From Prostheceraeus crozeri (taxonomy: Eukaryota > Platyhelminthes > Polycladida > Euryleptidae), in the NCBI GenBank assembly GCA_907163375.1, contig CAJQUW010005535.1:1-64000 (forward strand): 64,000 nt of DNA, in the 5' to 3' direction. A model generated the notes under the pieces. That model had not been told where the DNA came from, did no database searches, and saw only the letters and a list, made by a program, of their open reading frames with translations. Of the stretch, positions 41,026-50,247 are shown in pieces. The position numbers were made by a program, and so were the translations under genes. Numbering within the stretch: the first letter of the stretch is position 1; each line of letters starts with the position of its first letter.

Positions 41026-41059
41026 GTCATCAGAGATGTCTACTAGGGCTTCACCCGAT
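41026..41059 (+). repeat. Double-hairpin element, family C (degraded), in the polymerase gene
   Basis: GTCATC/GATGTC (loop AGA) and GGGC/aCCC (loop TTC), then GAT. Read in frame as TSSEMSTRASPD, about 20 residues after polymerase motif A. Confidence 0.75.
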
Positions 41060-42190
41060 CTAGATTATCAAAGAACATATGATGGTGAAAATAATTTTGG
41101 TTATGTATATGAAGTTGATTTAGTGTATCCTGATTATATAAAAGACGCAACAAAATATTATCCTTTCTGTCCAGAAAACAAAATTCCCAATATAGAAGAT
41201 TTTTCAGATTATCAAAAATCTATAATACCGAAAAAATACAGACCAACAAAAAAACTTATGTTAACACAAAGTAATAAAGGAAAGTATGTTGTTGAAGGAA
41301 GAATGCTAGATTGGTATTTAGATCATGGAATGATTCTCACAAAAATTCACCGGAAACTAGTGTATAAAAAATCTAAATGGTTAAAAGATTATATTGAGTT
41401 CAATATTGAAAAACGCAAAATATCTAAAAGAAATAAAGATGATTTTGGAAACGTGTTCTTCAAATTAATGAATAATGCATTTTATGGTAAGACTTTAGAA
41501 AATGTGCGTAATAGACAAAATATTGAAATAGTTTATGATAGAGATAGATTTCAAAATTTAACAAGGAAACCTACATATAAAAGAACTACTAGATTCAGTG
41601 ATGAACTTTGTGCTGTTCATCTAAGAAGAAGCATTGTAAAACATGATAAGTTTAATTTCATTGGTTTCACTATATTAGAATTAGCTAAACTATTTATGTA
41701 TAGTTTTATATATGATTATTTAGCACCTGCTTATTGCAAAAACTATAAATTACACTTTACAGATACCGATTCTATTTTCTTAGAATTAACAGTACCATAT
41801 GGTTCTTCACTAGATAAAGAAATTAATAAAATAAAAGATATTATTCATCCTTCTGATTTATGTAAAGTAAAAGATGAATTAGAAGGAAATGAAGATTTCA
41901 TAACAGAAGCTATATTTTTAAAATCTAAATGTTACTGTTATGATACAACTAAAAATATTAAAACACATAAAACATTAAAAGGAATTTCAAAGGCATCAGT
42001 GGCTAGTCAAATAACATTTCAAGATTATAAAAATGCATTATTTAATAATGAAATAAAAACGGCATGTAATTATAGACTTAATTCAAAGAAACATAAAATG
42101 TATTTAAAAGAAGAACATAAATTAGCATTAGATCCATTTGATGATAAAAGAAAAATTTTACCTGATGGAATAACTACTGAACCTTTTTAA

Positions 42191-42325
42191 TTTTCTAATT
42201 TCTATTTTCTAAATTTAACAATATAACAATATAACAATATAACAATATAAAATATTATAAAAATAAAATATTATAAAAATAAAATATTATAAAATAAAAT
42301 AATAATAAAAAATTATCATATAAAA
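42191..42325. repeat. AT-rich microsatellite-like gap
   Basis: (AACAATAT)n at about 42219-42250 followed by (AAAATATTAT)n-like repeats. No gene; promoter side of the next gene. Confidence 0.6.
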
Positions 42326-42758
42326 ATGGATAAAGTTAGAGCTGATAATTTTAAAAGAATAAAACAATTAGACGAATTAATAAAACAAAGAAATATTATG
42401 AAAGAAAATCATCTTCAACATAGAATGACAAAAGCTGGTATTCAATCTGATATGTTTGATAAATTAAAAATAACTGAAGAAGTAAAAACTGATTATGAAA
42501 AAACTGTCGAACCATTTAAAACTCTTGAAAAGGAACTTAATGAAAAACGTGTTGATATAGCGGATCCTGTACTTAAAACACTATTAGATGACTATGGTTT
42601 ATTAGAGGCAAACATAGATAAAAAATTACCAAAATCTATGTTATTCGAACATTCTACTTTCTTTTTAGATAAAAAATTATTTGCAAGATTTTATCTTGGT
42701 GGTAAAGAAATATTTCCACAACCTTTACGAGGATTAATTTTTACTCCAGATAAAAAAC
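42326..42758 (+). CDS. Polinton protein with the MDK(I/V)RA module, cut off by the flanking repeat
   Basis: The frame starts MDKVRADNFKRIKQLDELIK and its first 30 residues parallel the small minus-strand gene at 33193. It then continues with a helical region (KTLEKELNEKRVDIADPVLK) and a compact part (STFFLDKKLFARFYLGGKEI). Polinton sequence ends at about 42758, where the 3.3-kb repeat block begins; the last dozen codons before the next stop are read from that block. The original C-terminus is unknown. No domain recognised; a virion or core protein is possible. Confidence 0.6.
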
Positions 42759-45700
42759 CAAAATTGGCCATTTTACATGTATACCCACAGACATAGGATT
42801 AGGAAAGGACTGCCTTCTGTCATTCATTCACCGTTATTTGCGCTGAAGCAGCAATTTTTTTGTTTACATCGACGGTCGCTGAAAATACTTGGGCAGGAAG
42901 GTAGAGTCAGCCAGCTGCAAAATATGAAAGATCGGTAAATGACAATGTTTTACTAGAATTACATAATGTAATAACTTGTTTAATTGCTGAATTAACAAAT
43001 CTGCAGGTTACAAATGAAGCAGAAATGAGCGTGGTATTCAGTATTGTCCAGTCTATGTTGTAGAATCTGTGTCTACAAAAAATCAGATTGTCATCTGCTC
43101 CGCTTGGCAAAGTTATCAAGGGATCGGTTGCGATTGATCTGAATGTCTCCTGTCTCTATGAAGATGGGCTAATTAATTCAATCGATCTTCTCAAATGCTC
43201 GATCGCAAATAATTTTCAGATGTTTTAGAGCAGTGAAGGATCGCTCTCCTGTAGCGTTCGTAACTGGGATTGTTGCAAAAACCCATGACTAATTCCTGAG
43301 TGGAGCAATGGCCCGATGGCCTCCCCCTAAATACGCTACTATTTAGCGCTCGTCTTTATTTATGTATTATATAAGCGCAGAAATCTTCAAAATGGCTTTA
43401 TACAATATCTTGCTTAGTGTTGGCTAGGTGTACAAAAACATAAATTAAACCCTATAATAAAAATGATCTAACTAAAAAAGTTTCTTCAAACTTGTTGGTC
43501 TGAAAAGGCGACTAAAGACAGGCCTACACGTGACTCATTTCTCTACAGGAAGCTGAAAGAAGAATTTCTGGCATCAATGGTGAAGATTATTATTTTGAAA
43601 GGTTGTGAAACTGCTGCTATTGTTAAAGATGTTGTTTGTGATAGAAACAGTGTCAATTTCAAAGCAGCTGAGACACTTTCTGACTTTCTTTTCTGAGACA
43701 CACAGAACAATTTTGAAAAATGAAATTAAGTCCCATTTCTTTGTCAGGCCGCAAACGAAAAATAGAATTTTTTGAATTTTTGACACGTGCCATTTTTCCT
43801 AAAGTACATACACGAGAAATCTAATGCATGACTATCAAATTCTTACTCATAATAATTCTGATGGGACATTTAATGAAACCTTGAAGATGTTTATATATTG
43901 CAAGCAAATGATTCAATAATTCTCGCAAATAAGTTGGGTGTAAAACATCTTCATCACAAACTGGCGATCAATGATCGTATTCTTTTCATAGAAGAAAGGT
44001 TCATCTATAACTGCAAATCGTTAAATCATACTTGAATTTATAAACTTGCCATGCAAAGAGATGCAATTTTATCAAGCTGTAATTACGAAAAGACTGAATA
44101 AACACTTGTATCAGGAACCATGCGCACTGCGTGATTACATGCATAAATGGAAATGGTGTAAATGTTTTGCAGTTATAGATGAACCTTTCTTCTATGTTCA
44201 ACTTCTTTACATTTTCGCATTTTCCTTAAAAAACGTCTGTTTTTCGACGCTTATCGAATGTTGCGTCGAAACTGTGGCACTGATTGGCCAGAAAACGTTT
44301 GGGAAAATAACTGGTTCTGTTGCCCAATGATTTTGAATTTTCTGACTAATATCGTTTATCTGAGAGGCATGTTGATGAGAGCAGGCAGTCTTCCCTAATC
44401 CTAGGTCTGTGCTTATACCACTTTAACTATCGGTTTTTAACACGTTTTTTGAACGGCTTTTTTACACCATGGTGTGACTCGCTGTATTTTGATTACCGCC
44501 TACGATCACAGATGTGGAACACGTTGATATCCAGCAACACAATTATCTATATAGTTATTTCGGGCAAGAAGAATCTAGAAAGTTGTGAGATAAGTTTACA
44601 TTTTTTGAGTCTTTTCGCGGACCCTATTATTTACCATCTTTGGAGCCGTGTAGCTGCGTTCTACATGCCAGTTACCCGTTGAAATTCATGATTCAGGAAA
44701 TACAGGAATTCCTTTTTACCAAGCTAATGCTCCATGCATAGTGGTTGCGTAAGAAAGGCAGAACAGTTGCATGTAAATTCAAATTTTGAGAATTCCAAAA
44801 TTTTGGAAAAAATCAAACTTCTTCAAAAAGTTTTAGATCCCGCTATATTCTAATGTTTCATGTTAGGTGTTCTCTACCGAATAGCAAACATTCATCCAAT
44901 AATGAGCGATTTTGAAGAGTGAGTGCCACAAAATGTTCCAAAAATTTGGTGAATCCTCGTGAAACGACACATAAATTAGGGTGTACACTTTTTCGATCTT
45001 TTCTGAATTTCGAAAAGTTTGTCGTGTAGGAAGATGAGCTTTTGTAAAAAAACTAAGGAACATCTATGTCGGAGCTACCAGTTTTGAAAAAAAAGTCTGC
45101 CCAAACTTCTTCACATTTTCGCATTTTCCTTAAAAACGTCTCTTTTTCAACGCTTATCGAATGTTGCGTCCAAACTATATCACCGATTGGCCTGAAAACG
45201 TTTGGGAAAGTAGATGGTTATGTTTCCCAATGATTTTGAATTTTCTGACTAATATCGTTTATCTGAGAGGCATGCGTCTTTCCGACCTAAACATAGGTGT
45301 CATCATACCACTTGTAAAAAATATTTCTTCATCAACTGCTAAAATTGCGGATCCAAAACTTCACACTTTGACCTTTTATTTGATATAAGCAATCTATTAT
45401 CATCACGATGGCTTCTCTTCAATCAAATCACTTGATTTTCTTGAATTATGAGGTGAAGACACATTGTTACCAAAGATAACCAAGAATTACAAATGCATTC
45501 ATATTTTGCTCCTATGAATATCGGGAAATCAGTGTTAGTCCGCAAACACTAAATTGCTTCGTTGCCACTAACATTTAGCAGTCAATCTTGCATGCATAAC
45601 ATACATAGTGTGTTATGATTTAAGATTCGCTTATTATTTCCAATATGCTTTTTATCCATTAAATACTATATGATTTTCCACAGTATTTATGAAAGGAAAA

Positions 45701-46315
45701 ATAACAATTTTTTGATTAATATGTTATCTTAGGCATATGGATGGTGACCCGAAATTGAAATATTATCAGGCTTCGAATCAGATGCAGCAAAAAAGTCCTA
45801 GTGATTTTGAAAGATGATGAACTTCAAAATTCAATACACTAAAAATTCTCTCGCAGACTTAACTTTTAAATATTTCCAATCTTACTCATAAGCAATGATT
45901 CGGCACAAAACGTAGGTGCCAGCAAACTAAAAGATGATTTTTGCGGTGTACCATTTCACTCGCTGCTATAATCAAAACTAAACATGTCTCTAAACTACAA
46001 GCTGCTCATCTAGAAATGGGCCGATGTGGGTGGGGAATAATTGGATATTGCTTTATTAAATTCATGGATCTACCTCGCACAAGTATCAGCAAAAGATCCG
46101 TAAAACTTATATATTGAGCTTGAAGTAAATATTGAAGAATTCAAATGATCTTTGAACTGACGGCTTGCTATAAAGGTAATATACACAAAAACAAGTGTTA
46201 GGTATTGTTCAGGGTTCTTATGAAGAAATCGTTGCTCTACACTGTAAATCGCTGGATACAAAAATTACATACAAACATATACCAAAATTACATACAATTT
46301 GAAACTAACATCTGA
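42759..46315. repeat. 3.3-kb repeat block, copy 2 (long form)
   Basis: Same orientation as and nearly identical to 6204-9475, plus 286 bases absent from copy 1 (44383-44668). It abuts the truncated Polinton on the left and the truncated BEL element on the right. It includes the first 80 bases (from about 46236) of the CTACACTGTAAAT transposon seen whole at 9397. Confidence 0.85.
44383..44668. repeat. Segment present only in block copy 2
   Basis: Its sequence is inverted-homologous to about 3800-4060, including 'cgcggaccctattatttacc' against the inverse at 3860 and 'ttgatatccagcaacacaat' against 3945. As the inverted relative has this segment contiguous with the following 'gttacccgttgaaatt', the long form is likely ancestral and copy 1 deleted it. 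Confidence 0.65.
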
Positions 46316-49268
46316 ATAGCACTGGGCAAGTAAATCCAACGGGATCAAACACTCTTGACACAAGGGACAAAATACTTCTCTTCGTCACTTTTCTCAATTC
46401 TTTGTCAATTTCGGGTGAAAACCGAACTGAAAGTGAATCTTCGTCCTTATGCCAGTTCAACCCTAAAACAATAGTATCAGGACAGTCGTTCTGAGATCTA
46501 CTCACGGGGTCGTTGCATTCCCATTGTCTCAATTCCATCTTGGCATTTTCCATAACTTTGATCGATGTCGATCGAAAGTTATCAAAATCCTCTAAAGTAT
46601 CGACAGAGGTCACCACATTGTCCACATAGAGACACTGCTTCAATTGCTGAGCAATAGCGGTGTCATCTTCACTTTTATCTAAATGATGTTTGATTACACT
46701 GTTCAGCAGGAATGGACTACAATTAAGGCCAAAAACCACCCGATTATGACGGAAGATCTTTACAGACTTCTCCTCTCTATTTTTCCACCAAAGGAATCGG
46801 AGATAATCTTTGTCCTTTTCACACACTTCTATCATTTGGAAGGCTTTACGAATATCCGCGATCACTCCCACCTGTCGCATTCTAAAACGCATGAGAATTG
46901 AGGGGAGCAAGTCAATCAAATTTGGGCCAACTTCTAAGCAATGATTCAAAGACAATCCGGACTCGGTTTTACACGAGGCGTCAAACACTGGCCTCACTGG
47001 AGTGGTACTGCTGTCAACTTTGAAAACAGGTCTATGGGGTAAATAATGACAATCATTTTCTATGTCATCCGACACTTCTTCGATAAAACCCTCACATAAC
47101 CATGAATCGAATATCTCTTCATACTCCTTATATTTGTTTTCTTTCTCAAGCTTCTGAGTAATACTCTCCAAACGACGGTAAGCGACATTTCTGTTATTTG
47201 AGATCGAATTCATTCCCTCTTTCCACGGTAAAGCAACTCGGTATCTTCCATTTTCTGATTGAGAAACAGAATTCAGAAAATGATCCTCGATTTCCTTCAT
47301 TTTTTCCTCTTTTGCTGCGACCTGAATGGGATCACGAATTCCGATCGCCTCTAAGCTCCAAAGATCGCTCACAGGTGCTGTCTGATTCAGCAATGAAAGA
47401 CTACTCATAGCAAAGTTGTCGATCCTAGAATCAGTATTCGGTAAGGGACCACTGAGAGTCCAACCAAATATTGACTCAACAGCCAATAATCCACATGAAA
47501 GTCTCATCATTTTTCCTGTCATCAACTCACCCCAGTAATCGCTGCCTATCAATACCTCAATATCTGCACCATTGCGACCTGACGTCAGTGAAATTCCTTT
47601 CTCTTCGAGTTCCCGAATCCAAGGTCCATTAGGGACTCCATCAACTTTACCACAGATAAGGTCCTCATTCAGCAATTTTATTTCTCTACGGTTCTGATTC
47701 TGTATGCCCTCTAAAACAACCCGGTGAATTGCATGCCGCTTGCAATCACTCATCGATCCTCCAAACAGTGATTTTCTCAAAATTTCATGACCAAGAACAG
47801 GACTATGCAAATGTGTTGCGGTCGCTGTTTTAACATAACTGCGCTGATTGCCATCATCGAAAATCAATCGCACAATGCGACTCCCTTGTGGTCCCACAGC
47901 TCTGACATGTAATGTTTTCAATAGCACATTTCCTGTTGCATTACTGTAGTTAGCTGCTGACTCGGTCACTTCATCATGTGGATCGACGGACTGCGAATTT
48001 GACTTATGACACGGTAAATCGGGACACATGATTGTCTGATGCCTTCTGTTACAGGACAAACACCTCACATTTACGCGACAGTTTTGAATTCTGTGACCTG
48101 TCTTCAGGCACGCAAAGCAAGCCTTTTTCTCATTAACCAATTTCCTTTTCATCTCAAGGCTCAATGCTTTTCGACATTCGTTGCTATAATGATTATTCTT
48201 ATCACAGAAAATGCAATTACTACGCGTGCACAAAAGTCCCGCTGCAGTATGTAAACCACCAGAACTACGATCCTGCTTCCTGTGCATCCCTCTACCTGAA
48301 TTATTCCTGCTGGCTTTATCCTCAATCCTGAGGAAACCCTCCTTAGCCATAGAAACATGTATGTCATTCTTGACCTCAATTCTTAAGAACTCCATCAAGC
48401 CCGCTAATCTGTCTGAACTATCTCCACTTGAGCTAAACTTAGGAGTCCTCTGCCATGTCCTTAAAATATCCTCATTCAAACATGAAATGAGAATAGGATA
48501 CAAAAAACGGCTGAACGCATCAACAGTAACATTCATAGACTCTAAAGACTTCAAATGAGAATCTATCTTACTGTACAATTCAGTCAAAGGAAGTTTCTGC
48601 TGAGAACTTAGGAATCCTAGTTGTAGCAACTCACGTACATAAAGTTCAACAAGGATGTCCTCATCTCCAAAGTGACTCCGAAGTGCTTCCACAGCTTTGC
48701 CGTAGTTGTCCGCAGACGGTGGAAAATTCTCGATAATCCCACGTGCCGTTGAGCCGTAGGCCGTTGCTTGGATGAGATATTGAAATTTATCACTATCGTG
48801 CAGAGTCTCGTCGTCGTGAATCTTCTTGAATTGTCCCCACCATCCGATCCACGTTCGAAGATCGTCATTGAACTTACGAAGTTCAATCTTGGGTAGTTTA
48901 AACTGTCTCTTGTCAGACTCGCTAGACGCCTCAGCCGACGAACCGGAAGGTGACGGTGATCGCGACGGCGCATTCGATTTTTCGAAGAACAGTTCCAATT
49001 TCCTGCGTAGGAAAATCCACTCGAGTTCGTAATTCTCCGCACTCTTATTCTCCTCGTCCAAGTCCTCGTCTTCTGCGTTGTTCAGAATCATGTCATTCAA
49101 GACATCGTCGTTCAATTTCGCTAGATCCTCATGGACCAACTGAAGTCTCGTCGCTTTAGTCTCTACAGACAATCTGTCTGGACTTTCACTGTCTATTTCT
49201 TCACTTATTCGACTGACTAGACTTGTGAAATTGCGACGAATCACACTTCTTTTCTTCTTGACATCCAT
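46305..49268 (-). CDS. BEL/Pao retrotransposon Gag-Pol, 3' truncated
   Basis: 987 residues in one frame. An acidic N-terminal helix region comes first, then the Pao-type Gag block at about 120-300 (KLPKIELRKFNDDLRTWIGW, ARGIIENFPPS). Three cysteine knuckles at about 352-420 follow (CIFCDKNNHYSNEC, CFACLKTGHRIQNC, CLSCNRRHQTIMC). Next is the Pao retropepsin (about 450-610) and the reverse transcriptase (RPVFDASCKT, GVIADIRKAFQMI, VVFGLNCSPFLL, LYVD). It ends at DPVGFTCPV, where BEL sequence meets the 3.3-kb repeat block. RNase H, integrase and 3' LTR are therefore absent. The remaining frame is whole, so the element is young for a fossil. Confidence 0.9.
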   Translation of the reverse strand: MDVKKKRSVIRRNFTSLVSRISEEIDSESPDRLSVETKATRLQLVHEDLAKLNDDVLNDMILNNAEDEDLDEENKSAENYELEWIFLRRKLELFFEKSNAPSRSPSPSGSSAEASSESDKRQFKLPKIELRKFNDDLRTWIGWWGQFKKIHDDETLHDSDKFQYLIQATAYGSTARGIIENFPPSADNYGKAVEALRSHFGDEDILVELYVRELLQLGFLSSQQKLPLTELYSKIDSHLKSLESMNVTVDAFSRFLYPILISCLNEDILRTWQRTPKFSSSGDSSDRLAGLMEFLRIEVKNDIHVSMAKEGFLRIEDKASRNNSGRGMHRKQDRSSGGLHTAAGLLCTRSNCIFCDKNNHYSNECRKALSLEMKRKLVNEKKACFACLKTGHRIQNCRVNVRCLSCNRRHQTIMCPDLPCHKSNSQSVDPHDEVTESAANYSNATGNVLLKTLHVRAVGPQGSRIVRLIFDDGNQRSYVKTATATHLHSPVLGHEILRKSLFGGSMSDCKRHAIHRVVLEGIQNQNRREIKLLNEDLICGKVDGVPNGPWIRELEEKGISLTSGRNGADIEVLIGSDYWGELMTGKMMRLSCGLLAVESIFGWTLSGPLPNTDSRIDNFAMSSLSLLNQTAPVSDLWSLEAIGIRDPIQVAAKEEKMKEIEDHFLNSVSQSENGRYRVALPWKEGMNSISNNRNVAYRRLESITQKLEKENKYKEYEEIFDSWLCEGFIEEVSDDIENDCHYLPHRPVFKVDSSTTPVRPVFDASCKTESGLSLNHCLEVGPNLIDLLPSILMRFRMRQVGVIADIRKAFQMIEVCEKDKDYLRFLWWKNREEKSVKIFRHNRVVFGLNCSPFLLNSVIKHHLDKSEDDTAIAQQLKQCLYVDNVVTSVDTLEDFDNFRSTSIKVMENAKMELRQWECNDPVSRSQNDCPDTIVLGLNWHKDEDSLSVRFSPEIDKELRKVTKRSILSLVSRVFDPVGFTCPVLFRC

Positions 49269-49295
49269 ACTCAGACGTAACTCAAATCAAATACT

Positions 49296-49313
49296 ATCAC
49301 GTCGGGCTCACCA
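49296..49313 (-). promoter_or_regulatory. BEL primer-binding site
   Basis: On the minus strand TGGTGAGCCCGACGTGAT lies five bases inside the LTR edge, the usual position and a TGG start for a tRNA 3'-end complement. The tRNA species is not assigned. Confidence 0.6.
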
Positions 49314-49318
49314 GAAAA

Positions 49319-49660
49319 TGTTAATTAATATGTGATAGTATGCCTGTGTATTTAGGATTGCCCTACGAGCCAAGATTGCCAACGTAAAGCACGGTCAAGA
49401 GTCAGAAAAGATTTATATTCTTATCTTCTGTACAAGCTCATAAATTTCAACGGAAGGCGCGCATGCACGTGTCCACTCAAGCACTCTTCAAGAAACATGC
49501 CGCTCACAGAAGATTATATCTACAAAATTATCAACATTCACACCTGCCTCTCATCAATCCTACAGCCTCTGACAATCAACACTTGTACATTGCAATTTAC
49601 AGACAAATTTCTAACAACGACAATTAAGTGTGACACATGCAACACTTTGTTGCATACACG
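49319..49660 (-). mobile_element. BEL 5' LTR (outer edge approximate)
   Basis: On the minus strand the LTR ends in ...TTAATTAACA at 49319, just before the primer-binding site. A TATAAA lies at 49412-49417 on the minus strand about 95 bases from the LTR end, a plausible promoter. The outer TG edge cannot be fixed because no second LTR is present; 49660 is a guess. Confidence 0.45.
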
Positions 49661-50060
49661 TTGCTTTGTCCAATACCATCTCTGAACTCTGAAATATGTT
49701 ACTGTTACCTAGTTTCAAAAAAATATATTGGTGATTCTGTCTGCATTTTTCCTGCTTCGTTTACCAAAATACATCAAAATTCTTAATATATGTACTACTT
49801 TTGAATAAAAATTAAAATTAACGTATGAGCATAGAATATTATTTTGATGTATAAACAAGTATGTCAAATGTAAGCAATCTGTCAAGTATAAACAAATATA
49901 CAACGGCTTATATTCTTCAAAAATTTTTAAAAAATGTATAGTCTCAAATGAACATTTATTTTCGGTAGGATCGTCATAAAGTATCAAAACGTGATTGAAT
50001 AATATGGTTCCATTCAAATTTTTGATAATTACTTTCAAAAATAATTCGGCGCCTAATGGG
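49661..50060. other. Intergenic, AT-rich
   Basis: No gene recognised. A minus-strand frame of 147 codons (49715-50158) overlaps the 187-bp repeat and has no domain; I treat it as chance. Confidence 0.3.
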
Positions 50061-50247
50061 TTAACTGTTGAATTACCTTTCATATGGTAACTAGAAAGTC
50101 GGTTTTGGGATTGCATTTGGTGTCGACAGGTGACCAAATGCTCCAACAAGCAATTCAAATGTTACAGGATTTTTCATTTGCTTTCATCAACAAAGTGAAT
50201 TTAATTTCAATCTGGCCTCTCAATCTCGAAATCTCGGATCAACATTT
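50061..50247 (+). repeat. 187-bp dispersed repeat, copy 2
   Basis: Gapless match to 18720-18906 with about four substitutions, same orientation, unrelated flanks. Confidence 0.8.

Larger units (their letters stand above)
37574..42190 (+). pseudogene. Polinton protein-primed DNA polymerase B, broken
   Basis: The gene spans about 4.6 kb and follows the Polinton/adintovirus PolB plan. An N-terminal U1-type zinc finger (YCVLCKKKLQTKRSYQSH) comes first. Then an N-terminal domain with the signature NIKNEDDYCFLWSIIAHLHP, and a Gln/Asn-rich coiled region. The exonuclease has Exo I (YCDFEAYN, about 39480), an HNH-like insert (VKDHDHLNGLYRGAAHNSC), Exo II (FYNGSKYDFH) and Exo III (YLQIDVLILADLF, about 40545). 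Polymerase motif A is YDFNSLYSS (about 40950), motif B FKLMNNAFYGKT (about 41465) and motif C FTDTDSIF (about 41760). It replicates the linear genome from a protein primer. It is a fossil with about two breaks. Five hairpin insertions are read in frame. Confidence 0.85.
26784..42758. mobile_element. Polinton/Maverick (adintovirus-type) element, right end missing
   Basis: A 16-kb AT-rich block carries the diagnostic Polinton set: adenain-type protease, retrovirus-like integrase, packaging ATPase, protein-primed DNA polymerase B and a major-capsid-like gene. Accessory virion-type genes also fit adintoviruses. It starts inside or against a LINE at about 26784. On the right it is cut inside a gene by the 3.3-kb repeat block at 42759, so the right terminal inverted repeat and any 6-bp target duplication cannot be seen. 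Protease, integrase, ATPase and several small genes are open. Polymerase, capsid and one zinc-finger gene are broken, with about four breaks in all. This suggests a fairly young insertion. No recognised penton (minor jelly-roll) gene is seen. Confidence 0.85.

Noticed and set aside
48161-49159. Several frames of 68-141 codons overlapping the BEL gene
   Set aside because: All are shadows of the 987-codon Gag-Pol frame.
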